From Naematelia aurantialba (taxonomy: Eukaryota; Basidiomycota; Tremellomycetes; Tremellales; Naemateliaceae): DNA of 64,000 bases. Below are positions 45,657 to 57,691 of this stretch, in pieces. Position 1 is the first letter of the stretch, and the number at the start of each line of letters is the position of its first letter. A program made the position numbers and the translations under genes. Below the pieces are notes generated by a model, which was not told where the DNA came from, made no database searches, and worked only from the letters and a program-made list of their open reading frames with translations. The stretch is from positions 496,001 to 560,000 of the forward strand of contig JAKFAO010000009.1 in assembly GCA_021527695.1 (NCBI GenBank), read 5' to 3'.

Positions 45657-47561
45657 ATGCTCGCACCTGCGCTCGTCTCTTCGACGGTCAGGAGACTTGC
45701 AGTCGCCACGGCGGGTGCGTCTAGATCTCAAACTCGGATCGTACGGCGAGCGGCTTCAAGTACGTCCTTGTTCTGGTCCGTGTTGATGCAACAGGTTTCG
45801 CGACGTACAACTGGGAGGTATGCCAAGCTTCACCTCAGCAGCTGATCTTAGGATCCACTCAACATCACTTCCTTGCTATCAGACGAAGAACTGGCCATAC
45901 AGTATGTCCAACGTGCCGGTCGTCATCTGTGCTACTGTTGACATTTGCCTGTCGCTCTCAGTGAAACAGCGAGACAGTATTGCCAGTCCAAGCTCCTGCC
46001 GCGGGTGATCGAGGCCGCCCGCAATGTACGTGTGGATCAGCACGTCCATACTGACACCGTAGGAACACTTTGATCCCGCCATCGTGGTGGAAATGGGGGA
46101 GCTTGGTCTGCTCGGAGCGACAATACAAGGCTACGGTTGTGCCGGCGTGAGCAGTGTGGCATATGGTCTTATCGCTCGTCAAGTGGAGAGGTGAGCCGGT
46201 GACCGCAGAAAATCACCCTCGCACTGATTGCAGCAGAGTCGACTCGGGTTACCGATCGGCGATGAGCGTGCAGTCCTCTCGTGAGTCTAGGGAAGGTACG
46301 GAGCTCATGGCAGTGGTTATGCACCCGATCAACGAGTTTGGGAGTGAAGAGCAGAAGGAGCGGTACCTCCCTCGGCTAGGTGAGTGATGTTGATGGTGCG
46401 GGCTGATTTCAGCCAAGGGTGAGATTGTCGGATGCTTTGTGAGATGCGCGCGGCGCTTGAATCGCTGGCGGAGAAGTATGCTGATGGAGACAGGGGCTCA
46501 CTGAACCCAATCACGGCTCAGATCCTTCGTCAATGGAGACCACGGCGGTCAAGACTTCAGATGGCTGGGTACTGAATGGAAGCAAGACGTGGATCTCCAA
46601 CGCGCCAGTGGCCGATCTGTTTGTCATATGGGCACGGGAGGTCGAGAACGGCCAACAGGGCAAGGTCAAGGGATTCCTTGTCGAGAAGGTACGTGGTGCC
46701 GCACTGAGAAGCGCACTGCGAGCAATAGTCTGAGAAACAGCTCACAAAACCCAGGGTGTGAAGGGATTGTTTGCGCCAGCCATAAAGAACAAGCTCGCTC
46801 TACGGGCATCTATTACCGGCTCGGTGTTCCTCGAGGACGTGCGCGTTCCACTGGAGAATCAGCTGCCCAAAGCGAGCGGTCTCGGCGCACCTTTCTCCTG
46901 CCTCAACAACGCTCGCTACGGTATCTCTTGGGGAGTCATGGGTGCGCTCGAGGATTGTATCGCCCGAGCGCGGGAATATGCGCTCGAGAGGTGCGTCACT
47001 TCACACTGGTCGGAGAAAGGGGATTTTCCCTTGCCAGGGCTCGGACTGGGGGCAAAGATCACGCTGATGCAGAAATCATCAGAAAACAATTCGACAGACC
47101 GTTGGCATCCTTTCAGTTGGTCCAGAAGAAGCTGGCCGACGCGTCGACGGCCGCCACGCTCGGTCTGCTAGGATCGCTCCAGCTCGGCCGGCTCAAGGAC
47201 AACGGCGTTTGGGCGCCTGATATGGTCTCGATGATGAAGCGCAACAACTGCAGCGCGGCGCTAAACCATTCCAGAGTGCTTCTCGACATCTTAGGTGGAA
47301 ATGCGTGCTCGGACGAGTAAGTGACCGTGGGCATTTCCGCGCTGAGTGCAGGTACCATGTTGGCCGGCATGTTGCGAATTTGCAGGTCGGTTGCGCTCTC
47401 CTCTTCGTACTTGCTCCTTCGAACGCTGATGTTCGAGAAAGGTTTGCAGCACCTACGAAGGAACGAGCGTGAGTACTGGCGACTAGGCGTAGCTGACATG
47501 CCAGGACATTCACGCTCTCATACTTGGCAAGTCGATCACTGGCATATCTGCATTTTCGTAA
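45657..47561 (+). CDS. Glutaryl-CoA dehydrogenase (acyl-CoA dehydrogenase family), mitochondrial
   Basis: FAD enzyme that oxidises and decarboxylates glutaryl-CoA to crotonyl-CoA in lysine/tryptophan breakdown. The ATG at 45657 opens an Arg/Ser-rich mitochondrial presequence. Exons then give [129 protein letters not shown] and [20 protein letters not shown]. The catalytic glutamate is in [15 protein letters not shown]; the part VCSTYEGTS is encoded by a 27-nt microexon (47442-47468). The final exon, 47505-47561, ends [11 protein letters not shown]. The family and subfamily are firm. The last twelve codons are duplicated immediately downstream. Confidence 0.9.
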
Positions 47562-47613
47562 TGCATGCATGGCAAGTCGATCACTGGCGTATCTGTATTC
47601 TTAATGCATGCAT
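47526..47613 (+). repeat. Tandem duplication of the 3' end of the glutaryl-CoA dehydrogenase gene
   Basis: Copy 1, 47526-47570 (45 bp), contains the last twelve codons including the stop plus nine bases. Copy 2, 47571-47613 (43 bp), follows directly and differs by two substitutions near its middle and a short indel/substitution near the stop. Both end in TAATGCATGCAT. Copy 2 lies in the 3' UTR. Confidence 0.9.
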
Positions 47614-47618
47614 GCGTC

Positions 47619-48824
47619 TCATACGTCTATTGGCTTGTTTGGTATACCAAAGTTGACGGCAAAGTCGTAAATGCCCAAAAACACAGCCCCACCAAACGAG
47701 ATTGCCATTGTCCGCGGCACCCAACCTCTAAATAATGCTGAAAGCCCTTCGTTGCGCGCAATTGCCAGGAGCCGGGGCGGGAAGGAGAGGACCGATGGCG
47801 ATGCAGTGGCGTTGCCGGCGACGCCAACGCCTCTGGCTTCAAGCATGACGCGCGTCTTGACGACGTCGAGCGGGGTTGTGAGGATCGCCGCTGTCCCGCC
47901 TGCCACGCTGCCGCACACGGCTGCTTCGCCGGGAGACGGCCGGCGGCCGCTGAGGAGGCGAATTTGCGTCTTGAGCGCTTCGTACAGTGGGAATTGGATC
48001 GACGTGAATGGTAACTGGCCGTCGTCAGCAAGTATGAAAATCACCAAGCCCCCAAGATCCCAAGGTCCGAAGATCTCAAACTCCCAAGACCCAAGGCCCT
48101 ATACCCAACAACTTACCTCCCGAGCAATGGTGATTCCGAAACCGCGGTAAAAGCCCTTGACCCCCTCGTTCCGAGCCGTCATCAGCGCCGAATGGAGGCT
48201 CGAATTTCCGTGCCCATATGTGCCCGCCTGTGTTCGCGACTTGACCACCTCGGTCGGCACGCGGATCAGGCATGACATCTAGACTCAGTCAGCGCAGCGC
48301 ATCAAACCCCAGCCGTAACCAGATGACCAATCGGGCTGGAGAAAGTAGGTAGATTGGTGGCTCACAAATTCTGCTCCGGACGCAGCCAGCATGTGTGTCA
48401 GGCCGGGAGATGACGCCATCAAGGAGGAGTGTCTCGGAAGCAGAGGTTTGAGCGACTCGTACGTCACGAAGAATGTTGCAGCTGAACAGGCGGACCAGGA
48501 TCAGCTCGCTGTGACAAGATGGCAGAGCCGCCGGAGCGTCATCGACGAGCACCGAAGCAACGAACCTCCAGGAGCGCTGCCCAGCCCCACGCTTCCGACC
48601 CCACGATACACCCCGCTAAACCCGCCTGAGCGGACGAATCCTTCCGCCGCTTGGATACGAGTCTTGATCGTGTCCAGAGGGAAGAGGATGAAGTCCACTG
48701 CCACGCCAGATATCGCCCCGGACTGCTGTCAGTCGAGCTGCACGGTGTCGAGACTCACGACTAGGGCTCTCGTACGTGTGGGTGGGTCCCGGGCGAGACG
48801 CGGGCTGAGGTCTGGATCAGCCAT
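47619..48824 (-). CDS. PET8: Mitochondrial S-adenosylmethionine carrier (SLC25 family)
   Basis: Inner-membrane carrier that exchanges cytosolic S-adenosylmethionine for mitochondrial S-adenosylhomocysteine. ATG at 48822-48824; a very short first intron (33 or 36 nt) joins RTRALV to [20 protein letters not shown]. The three PX[DE]XX[KR] carrier signatures are visible: [22 protein letters not shown] and [11 protein letters not shown]. Other blocks are [62 protein letters not shown] and [20 protein letters not shown], matching the SAM carrier subfamily better than other carriers. The stop is at 47619-47621, only 57 bp from the stop of the convergent dehydrogenase gene. Divergent from mitochondrial EF-Tu. 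Confidence 0.87.
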
Positions 48825-49186
48825 GGTGCTGGATCCAGCACTACATGGAATATCGCAAACTTCTCGTGACTCTTGGGTCAGCAAGGACAGAAAGTCGAAA
48901 CCCGGTGCCTGAGATGGCCAAGAGGTGGAGGTAAAGTGCCACATGCCATAACCCCGAATTTCCAGATAATTCCGTCCTTGCTGGACTTTGGGATTTCTTC
49001 CAAGCAGCGACCAGGAGGACAAGACAACTCGGTGACATTCGCACTCGACAAGGATGATCAGGACAAAAGTGCACAGCTCGCTGGTATCGGCGGTGAGGTC
49101 GGCCGAGGTGTCGCGAGGTACGTAGAGCTGCTGGCGCCTGGACTGACGGGAAATCAGTCGCCGTCCGGCCGCTCGCGGGACCATCG
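48825..49186. promoter_or_regulatory. Divergent promoter region between SAM carrier and mitochondrial EF-Tu
   Basis: 362 bp between divergent start codons of two nuclear-encoded mitochondrial proteins. It could allow co-regulation; no shared motif was identified by eye. Confidence 0.4.
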
Positions 49187-50862
49187 ATGCGCCTTGCAGT
49201 AGCACCATGTCGCCAGTCCACCCGGCCAGCGCGATCTGCCATGCTATCTGCCCGTGCATTCCACTCGACTCCAGCCCGTGCTGCGGAGCCTGGAGGACGG
49301 TTCAGCCGCTCAAAACCGCACTTCAACATTGGCACGATCGGGGTGGGTTTCCTGCCGGCCCAGCCGAACTGACAGACAGCACGTCGATCACGGCAAGACG
49401 ACGTTGACGGCGGCGATTACGAAACTGCTCTCTGAGCAGGGTGGTGGAAAGTTTATGGACTACTCGCAGATTGACAAGGCGCCAGAGGAGAAGGCACGAG
49501 GAATCACGATCAGCACTGCGGTGGGTGATTCTCTCTGTACCTGTCGCTCATGGGTAGCACGTCGAATACGAGACGCCCTCGCGCCACTACGCACATATCG
49601 ACTGTCCCGGTCACGCCGATTGTGAGTCTCCAAGCCGGTCTCTTCGTGTCCGTGTTGTGGTCTGACGAGCAGACATAAAAAATATGATTACCGGTGCGGC
49701 GCAGCTGGATGGCGCCATCATCGTCGTATCGGCGACGGACGGCCAGATGCCGCAGACCCGGGAACACTTGCTGCTGGCGCGACAGGTCGGCATCAAGAAG
49801 CTCGTGGTGTTCATCAACAAGGTGGACCAGGTCGATGACCCCGAGATGCTGGAGCTCGTGGATATGGAGATGCGCGAGCTCTTGACCCAGTACGAGTATG
49901 ACGGCGAGAACACCCCGATCGTCATGGGAAGTGCATTGGCGGCGCTCGAAGGCCGGGACCCAGAACGCGGAGCAAAGAAGATTCAGGAACTCATGGACGC
50001 ATGCGACACATGGCTCGACCAGCCTGCCCGTGAGTACCCATTTCTCGAAACTCCCAAAACGCTTGAACGCTCGAAACGCTGGCAATGCTGAGTGTGCAGG
50101 CGATCTCGACAAACCGTTCCTCATGTACGTCGAGGACGTGTTCTCGATCTCGGGTAGAGGTACCGTCGTGACTGGCAAAGTCGAGCGAGGCACCATCACC
50201 AAAGGTGCCGAGGTGGAGCTTATCGGTCTTGGAAACTACAAGAAGACTATTCTGACCGGTATCGAAATGTTCCACAAGGAGCTCGAGCGCGGCGAGGCAG
50301 GCGATAACATGGGCGCCCTCTTGCGTGGTATCAAGCGAGACGAGGTCAGGCGCGGACAGGTATTGGTCGTCCCGGGGTCGATCAAGAGCGTCAAGAAGTT
50401 CAAGGCGCAGATCTATGTGAGTGTAGTGACGGGACTGAGAGTGGAAGAAGAGTGGGATAAAGATGGGGTCACAACTGGTGTTAAGAAGGGGATCAAAGAT
50501 GGGAGACGACTGAACTCAGACTGCTTTTGAAGACTGGGATGGAGGGATTGATGATACCTGGACAGGTCTGGACTGTCGACGCTGACATATGCCAGATCTT
50601 GACCAAGGACGAAGGCGGCCGCATGACGCCCTTCATGGCAAACTACCGACCCCAGCTCTTCATCCGAACCACCGACGTGACGGTTGCCCTGACATGGCCA
50701 GAGGGTACCGAAGGCGCACACGAAAAACTGGTCATGCCCGGTGACAACGTGGAGATGATTGGAGACCTCCAGTCGGACATTGCGCTCGAGCAGGGAAGTA
50801 GGTTCACACTGCGTGAGGGAGGGAGGACAGTCGGTACTGGCATTGTCGCGGAGATCTACTAG
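49187..50862 (+). CDS. TUF1: Mitochondrial translation elongation factor EF-Tu
   Basis: GTPase that delivers aminoacyl-tRNA to mitochondrial ribosomes. The ATG at 49187 begins a presequence, [20 protein letters not shown], with a likely processing region around AFHSTPARA. After a 37-nt intron the G1 loop reads [32 protein letters not shown] (switch I), [21 protein letters not shown] (G3, spanning an intron) and [12 protein letters not shown] (G4) follow, with the G5 region at [12 protein letters not shown]. Domains 2 and 3 include [56 protein letters not shown] and [12 protein letters not shown], ending [13 protein letters not shown]. All GTPase motifs are intact; the stop is at 50860-50862. 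Length (about 440 residues) fits the family. Confidence 0.95.
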
Positions 50863-50883
50863 GTGCACATGCATATCGCCACT

Positions 50884-52067
50884 CTAGAGCGATAGTTTGG
50901 CGAATGATAAACCGCCATCCCTGCCATCCTGACCACGCTCGCCGTCACCACTAGTCCTAAACTCGCATAATGCTATCTCTTTCTCTAGACGGTCTTTCCA
51001 CTTGTCCAAAAACGTCTCGGGACCAGAACCAGCACCCTGCAGCATGGCTACCACAACCAACGCCTGTCCTGACAGCTTTGTAAATGCCTCGCATATTTCG
51101 TCTTCGTTCTGCTCGGGATACATGCAGGACACGGCCTCGTCGAAAGCCGTCACAAAGCCCGACGAGGCGTCGACTAGTAGACGCAGGTCGGTTGGGGGTA
51201 AGGAGGGGATGTACCGCGGGATCGTGGCGTGGAGGATCTGGTGCAAGCCAAGAAGGGGTTTCGCCTGTTCGGAACCTCGTTAGCTCGAACATGGACTGTG
51301 ATGTACGGCACTGCGTGGTCTCTTCGACTCACTGCTTGCGCGCGGGTCCGTTCGCCCGCGGACATCTTGCCGAAACCCAGTAACCCCCGTTCCAGCTGAC
51401 CCCATTCGTCCTCTTCCTCTGCCGCAGAACCATCGTCGCTGTCGTCATCGCGGTGTTCAGCGGTATCGGCATCATCGTCCTCGTCGTCGTTTTCCAGGAC
51501 ATCCTTGAATTCGGTCCAAGCGTCTTTGATCATCTCGCCGTGCGCCTTGCACCGTTTCAATGCCGCCTCACTCTCGCTCGCGGACAGTCCAGCCAGCTTT
51601 TCTATCGCATCCCACACCATCCCCGTATGTACGAGATACGGGTTCTCCTCGCTGCTGCTTGCTCCCGTCTCTGCAGCGGCGGCAAGGACGTCGAGCAGGC
51701 CGTCAATCGCAGCTGCGATCGCCTGTGCCCCTTCTTGCCATTCTAGCGCAACCAGCCCAGACGCAGCGAGCACACACGAGACCACCCGGCCGACCTGGTC
51801 GACGAGCTTGTCCAACTGAGCCAGTGCGGCAGCAGTAGTGATAGGGGGCTTGAATGACAGGGCGAGGCTCGTGGTCGTCTGCCGTAGCGACGCCAGCACG
51901 GCTTTCAAGACATCAGGTAACCCTTGGATGATCGGAGCCGAGTCGGAGGAGACGGTACTGATCGCGCGCAGGGACTTGCGGACCGCTCGCTGCGATTCAC
52001 GGATGCCTGGGTCCGTCAGCACTCTCTCGACTCTGCACTCACGCTCTGGCAGCCCAGAGTACGTCAT
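50884..52067 (-). CDS. GCIP/cyclin-D1-binding-protein-1-like protein
   Basis: ATG at 52065-52067, MTYSGLPERECRVERV; stop at 50884-50886, just 21 bp from the convergent EF-Tu stop. Mostly alpha-helical: LKAVLASLRQTTTSLALSF, ALAQLDKLVDQVGRVVSCVL, EWQEGAQAIAAAIDGLLDVL, then HTGMVWDAIEKLAGLSASES and KDAWTEFKDVLEN followed by an Asp/Glu-rich stretch and DEWGQLERGLLG. After one intron comes KPLLGLHQILHATIPRYIPS and ALVVVAMLQGAGSG. The order (helical bundle, WD/WEE motif, acidic patch, second bundle) resembles the Grap2/cyclin-D-interacting (GCIP) family, but this is a fold-level resemblance judged by eye. Cellular role in fungi is unclear. Confidence 0.6.
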
Positions 52068-52259
52068 GTTGCTGGTACTCGTGTACTTGTGTGCTCCAGT
52101 ATGAGTTAGATTTGGAAAAATCACACCGTGAAAACAGCACCAACCCATCCAATCGTTACGTAAGCAACTTTGTATCGACTGAAGCGCTGTCCTCTTGCGA
52201 ATAGTCTGTCGTTTCTTGCTGCATTCTCAACTCTTCCATGTAACAGCGTTGTCGGCAGC
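52068..52259. promoter_or_regulatory. Divergent promoter between the GCIP-like gene and TAF2
   Basis: 192 bp between two divergent start codons. The TAF2 frame is open upstream of 52260 but lacks an earlier ATG. Confidence 0.4.
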
Positions 52260-55200
52260 ATGGAGGACGGAGGCACGCCGAGTCGGGGATTCACCCTCAG
52301 TCACCAACGTGTCGTGCTGGAGATCGACTTTCGCGGAGCGCTTCTCGGTACTGCCCACTTGACCGTGCAGCCCACCAGTCCAGCCTTGCGGCAGTTGTAC
52401 CTTCACGCGTCGTCGCGCTTCGAGATCATCGCTGTCACCCTCGCGTCTCCGACAACGACCGACCCGCTCTTGCCTACGCCAGCGTCGTATGCCCTTTGCG
52501 AGCCGTTTGAGCGACTGCCAGTGCGCGAGCCGCCACTGGACATCAAGTCGCATCCTGAGATTAAGCGCAAAACATGGGCCGCCATGGGCGAGCGGGACGA
52601 GGGCGAGCTCGCGATCTCCGTCTCGGGAGGATGGGTCCGAGTCCTCCAAGAAGGGGAAAGTGTCAGCCTCGCGCCTATCGAAGTCAAGATCGAGTACCGC
52701 CTCAACATCACTGAACCGCTAGAGGGAATCGTGTTCAATAGCGATGTGAGTCGGCGCAGGTGGTCGAGCGCTGACGCAAAGATACCCCACATGTACCTCT
52801 CTCCCACTACCCATGCAGCTGCCAGAGTCTGGACACCGTGTGTCGATAGTCTGTGGGAGCGATGTACGTGGGAGCTCGAGTTCATCGTCCCGCGATACCT
52901 CGAAGGCGGCGAAGATACCCCCATAATGGTCGTTAGCAGCGGCGAGCTCGTCGAGCAGACCATCCACCCGCATACTCGCGCCAAGACCGTCTTCTACTAC
53001 CTGCAGACGAACCCAACTTCCGTCCAGCACATCGGCTTTGCCGCCGGTCCATTTTCCATGCACGTCCTCACAGAGACGCCAAAACCCATGCTGGCGTTCT
53101 GCCTTCCTGGAGACGAAGAAATGCTGCTCAACTCGACTTCATTCCTCCCGCGCGCCATGTCATTCTACTCGACAGAGTTCGGCTCGTACCCCTTCACTGA
53201 CTACAAGGTGGTTTTTGTCGCCAACCCCCGAACACCATGTGTGACTGCCACCACGCTCTCGATCGTCTCTTCAGATTTCCTTTACCCTCCAGATATCATC
53301 GACCAAGCCATTATCACGAGACAAACCCTTTCCCTGACTCTCATCCAGCAGTGGATAGGAGTCAATATCATCCAGCGGACCATTAGTGACACGTGGCTGG
53401 TCAACGGTTTGGCGCTGTATCTACACTCCTTGTTCCTTCGGCATCTTCTCGGTAACAACGAGTACCGTTTCCGCTTGAAAAAGGACATTGACCGTTGTGC
53501 TCAGCTAGACCAGGGCCAGCAATGGCCTCTGTGCGTTCCTGGCGCCCTCGACGTGCCGGACATCGACTTTGTCAACCTCAAGGCCCCGCTCGTCCTGCAC
53601 ATCCTCGACCGACATATCGTCAAGGCCGGTACGTCTCTAGGCTTGGCACGTGTCATCCCCCGCCTTTTCCTTTCCGCTCTCTCAGACGAATTGTCGGGGA
53701 ACACCCTCTCAACGACATCTTTCTTCCGTACGTGCCGCAAGGTTTCGGGCATAGACCTCGCAACATTCCAAGATCAATGGGTATTCGGAAGCGGTTGCCC
53801 CCGACTGCGAGTGCAATCCAACTTTATCCGCAAGAAGTTTGTCGTCGAACTCACTGTCCAACAAGAAATGGGCGAAGCTCCCCCCCATAAGAGGCCAACA
53901 CCTCCCTTTGAAGGGAGCTTGACCGTCAGAATTCACGAGGCAGACGGCGCTCCTTTCGAACATCTCCTCGACATCAAATCGAGACAAAAGGTCTTTTCGC
54001 TGCCGTTCAACACAAAGTACAAGCGTACTCGCCGGTCAGGCCACGTGGCAGCTCGATATAACAAGATGCAGGATGATCTGGCAGCGGCCGACGATGCGGA
54101 AGAGGCCAAATTGCGCGAGGTGGACCGAGCAGAAGTATTCGCATATCCGCCTTGGGATGACGAGACGGAACGAGCGGAGTGGAGGGTGGCAGAGTGGAGC
54201 GCGGATGATGCGACGGCGATAGCTAGTGAGGGAGGCGGGTACGAATGGATCAAGCTCGACCCTGAATGTGAATGGTTGGCGGTCTTTGAGTTTATCGAAA
54301 AGCCTTGGTTCTGGGTCAGTCAGCTGCAGGGCGACAGAGATGTGGTGGCACAGTTGGAGGCGGTGCAGAATATGGCGTTGTACCAATCGCCGGTCGTTGC
54401 TAGCGAGCTGGCGCGGACTGTACTGGTCAAGAACTACTTTTACCGAGTGAGAATGGAGGCGGCGAGGGCTCTTGTCAATGTGAGTATACATTCACAAATG
54501 ACCCTAGAGGAGGTTTGAGCTGAGAGGCCCAGTTCTGTGCTTCTGCGAACGATTATGTTGGGCCGTTCTATCTCCTGAAGCTATATCGGACTCTGTTTGC
54601 CGGCCCCAATTCCTTTGACGACATTTCCGAATACTTTCTGAAGAAGAGCATGGTTGCGGCGTTGGCGGACCTCAGAGACACTGCGACCGGTATGTCGTGG
54701 CCAGAGGTCCGGGGTGTTCTTCTTGATGCACTGCGGAACAACGATAACACACACAACGTGTACTCGGACTCTTTCTGGGTCGCCACGCTGGTCACTGCGA
54801 TCGGAAACGCATTCAGCGCGTCGGACGACCATGCTAATGCTGCCGAGGTCATTGACCGCGTTTTGACGATGGATCGGCTCGTGCCCAGTTTCCGTAACGT
54901 GGTCACCGAGGCAGCTCTGAAGGTCAGTTCTACCAGAAGGGGCAGAGTGCCGCGCTGATGACACTACAGTCACACTTGAAGGCGATTCTTGCAGGGCAGC
55001 GGATGAATAACCCGCGCACATTCCTTCCCTACACACGCGAGGGCAATCACGAACCGATACGGCTTCTCGCCTTTGACTGCCTCTTGATCTGTCGGCCGCC
55101 TGGGCGCAGCATGGCGATATCGGCGCATCTCATCGAGGTGATCCGCCACGACGAATCGCTGGTAGTGCGCCGTCATGTGGCTCGGGCTATGGCAGAAGCG

Positions 55201-57418
55201 ATTTTGTGGTCCTTGGCAGTTGGTGAGGTCATGGTGCCTGCGCCTGGTGTCGAGGAACAAGAGTCCACGGGAGCACATCAAACGGCACTGGTCAAGGCAC
55301 TGCGGAAGGACTACTCGAAGAAAACCGAGCTCAAACAGCTACTGCAAGACCTTCTATTGTGAGTCTCAGGGGAAACCTGCACTGCTGACGTTCAAGGGGG
55401 AGCTTCGCTTGGGCGGACGATGAACTTCGCCTCACTCTCATAAAGATTGCCGAGATGACGACTTCGAGTCAAGCTGAGCCTAATCCCGACAAGCTAGTCA
55501 GATTACCTACGGTTGAGACACCTGCGCCTGTGGCGATGACACCAAAGATCCGACTCAGTGTGAGCGAACCGAAGGAAGAGGCCAACAGCTACTTCCCCGT
55601 CATGCCGAAGCCAGTGGTCCCCTCAAAGAAGAAGAAGCCGGCCCAATCTACTGGCCTGTCGGATACCGATTTGGTAGCGATACGAACGGCCCATAAGAAA
55701 CTAGTGAGCGACTAGTCTGTCGGAGCTGACGTGAGATCTCCCACAGCTCAAGCGAGTACTTTCGTCGGCCTGTGGATCCTGTACGTGATGGGGCGCCAGA
55801 GTAAGTCATCGTCGTGGCGCACTTCTAATGGTCAGCTATCCTCAGGTCATTCGTACGCCGATGGACCTGGGCACAGTAGGCAGCAAGCTCGAGGCTGGCA
55901 ACTACTCGTCGCGGCAAGACTTTGTCAGCGATATTCGCCTGATCATCAGCAATTGCTTCATATACAACCCAGTGGGATCACCTGTTAGGACCAGGGGCGA
56001 GAAGTTTGAGGCATATTTCCAGGACTGTGAGTGCATGTCCTCGAGTATCCCTGACGAGCGAACAGTATGGACCAAGACTGAGAATACTCTACATCTCAAA
56101 ACGACGACGCCAGCTGTGACCCAACTTCCGCCGCCGAGCATGTCCGCTGTAGTGACTCCTCCTGCCGCACCAGCAGCGCCAGTAAAGCCGACAATGAAAG
56201 TCAAGGCCAAGCTCGATGCGCCGATGGCTCCTCCGCCCGTTCCACCAAATCGCAAGAACCCTCCGCCTGCTCCGGCCGACAAGAAGCGAAAGAATGTGCG
56301 AGGCAGTGCGGTGGACGATTTGCTGGGCGCCGAGGTTGATGCTATGGAACGGGAAAACCAATCTGATGCTCTTGATGATCTGCTTGAGCCTGCGCCCAAG
56401 AAACCAGTTATACAGCGCGAAATCAAGGTCGCCAAGCCACCTCCTCCTCCTGCGCCCAAAGTCATCAAGCCGCCCGCCCCGGCTGCGCCCAAAGCGATCA
56501 AGCCGCCTACACCTGCTGCCCCCCAAGTCGTCAAGCAGCCAACGCCTCCCTCGGTCAAAGTCCCTGAGCCGCCTGCGCCTCCTCTCAGAGTCGTCGAGCA
56601 GCCTACGCCCCCTCCTGGCACTCCTTCGACAGTCAGCAACAGCATGCCGTTTAAACAGAAGCGAGCCAAAGCCCTGATCACAGCTCTGCAGAAGGATCCG
56701 AACGCGGCTATCGTAAGGTTTACAAGTAGGGTCTTGCTGATGGTAGTTCTTACAACCTGTCGACCCAGTTGCTCTTGGCATACCTACGTATTTCGATGAG
56801 ATCAAGGAGCCGATGGACTTTGCCACCATAGCCAAGGCGATCGATTCTCGCAAGTATACTACAATGGGCCAAGTCGCTCGGCATATAGAACTCGTGTTCA
56901 AAAAGTGAGTGTACCTGTGAACTGGAGCTCACGATAGTTGTCGGCAATTCAACACGCCAGGGGATTTCGCATACCAAGCGGCGGAAGCGACAGAGAAGAC
57001 GTACTGGCGAGAATGGGGCAAGGCGGTCAGCCCGAAGATGACTAACGACGAGCGGAAAGCTCTGTCCAGTCTGCTGGGGAAAGCACTGAAGGATCTCGAT
57101 GCGCAGATATTCTGGACGGCCGTGGATCCAGTGGCCATGGACCTGCCAAATTACTTTGACATGTGAGTGGCGACTGGGAACTTGAACGAGTCGAGGGCGG
57201 GGCTGAAGGACGGTAGTATACCGCCGGACGAAGCGCGCGACTTGACGCTGGTCAAGACGAACCTGGACAAGGGTAAGTACGCGACTGCGACAAAGGTGGA
57301 CGAGGAGATTGAGACAATGTTGGACAATTGCCGGATATTTAATGGACCGGGGCCGGTGTCAGATACTGCGGACCGGTTTGGACGGTGGTGGAAGAAGAAT
57401 CGAGCAAAGATGGAGTGA
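52260..57418 (+). CDS. TAF2: TFIID subunit TAF2 with three C-terminal bromodomains
   Basis: TAF2 binds promoter DNA as part of TFIID. The ATG at 52260 leads into the aminopeptidase-like domain: FTLSHQRVVLEIDFRGALLG, EGIVFNSDVSRRRWSS, AARVWTPCVDSLWERCTWEL, GFAAGPFSMHVLTETP, PFTDYKVVFVANPRTPCVT and DTWLVNGLALYLHSLFLRHL, without a zinc HEXXH, as in TAF2. A HEAT-like middle includes FYRVRMEAARALVN, YVGPFYLLKLYRTLFAGPNS and HEPIRLLAFDCLLICRPP. Three bromodomain units follow: EYFRRPVDPVRDGAPDYPQV...NCFIYNP, LQPVDPVALGIPTYFDEIKE...NCRQFNT and VDPVAMDLPNYFDI...NCRIFNG, each keeping the acetyl-lysine-binding Asn. A Pro/Ala/Lys-rich linker separates units 1 and 2. Several introns are only 32-38 nt. The stop is at 57416-57418. 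Confidence 0.88.
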
Positions 57419-57691
57419 TTGATGCGAGGCTATCGGAGTCCGGGGTCATTCAACACGGCTAGCGGTGGCCTCAGGCGGTGGTGAGTTAGGTAGAGATGTG
57501 ATTTCAGAGACGGAAGGTATCGAGGAAGGGTAGTTGTAGATATCGTGTTTTAAGATGCGGAAGAAAGATTGGAACAAGTGTATAGGCATGCATATGCAGT
57601 ACAAAGGAACACGTTCGTGGAGCACTCGGGCGAAACAGAGCACTGAGCACGCGGCCAACAGGAGACACTTTCAAGAGGGACTCGGTGTGGA
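57419..57691. other. Convergent intergenic region
   Basis: 273 bp between TAF2 and the short-chain dehydrogenase; no gene seen. Confidence 0.5.

Noticed and set aside
52170..52259. 30-residue N-terminal extension of TAF2
   Set aside because: It needs a TTG start and lies in the 192-bp divergent promoter. The ATG at 52260 fits the TAF2 start better.
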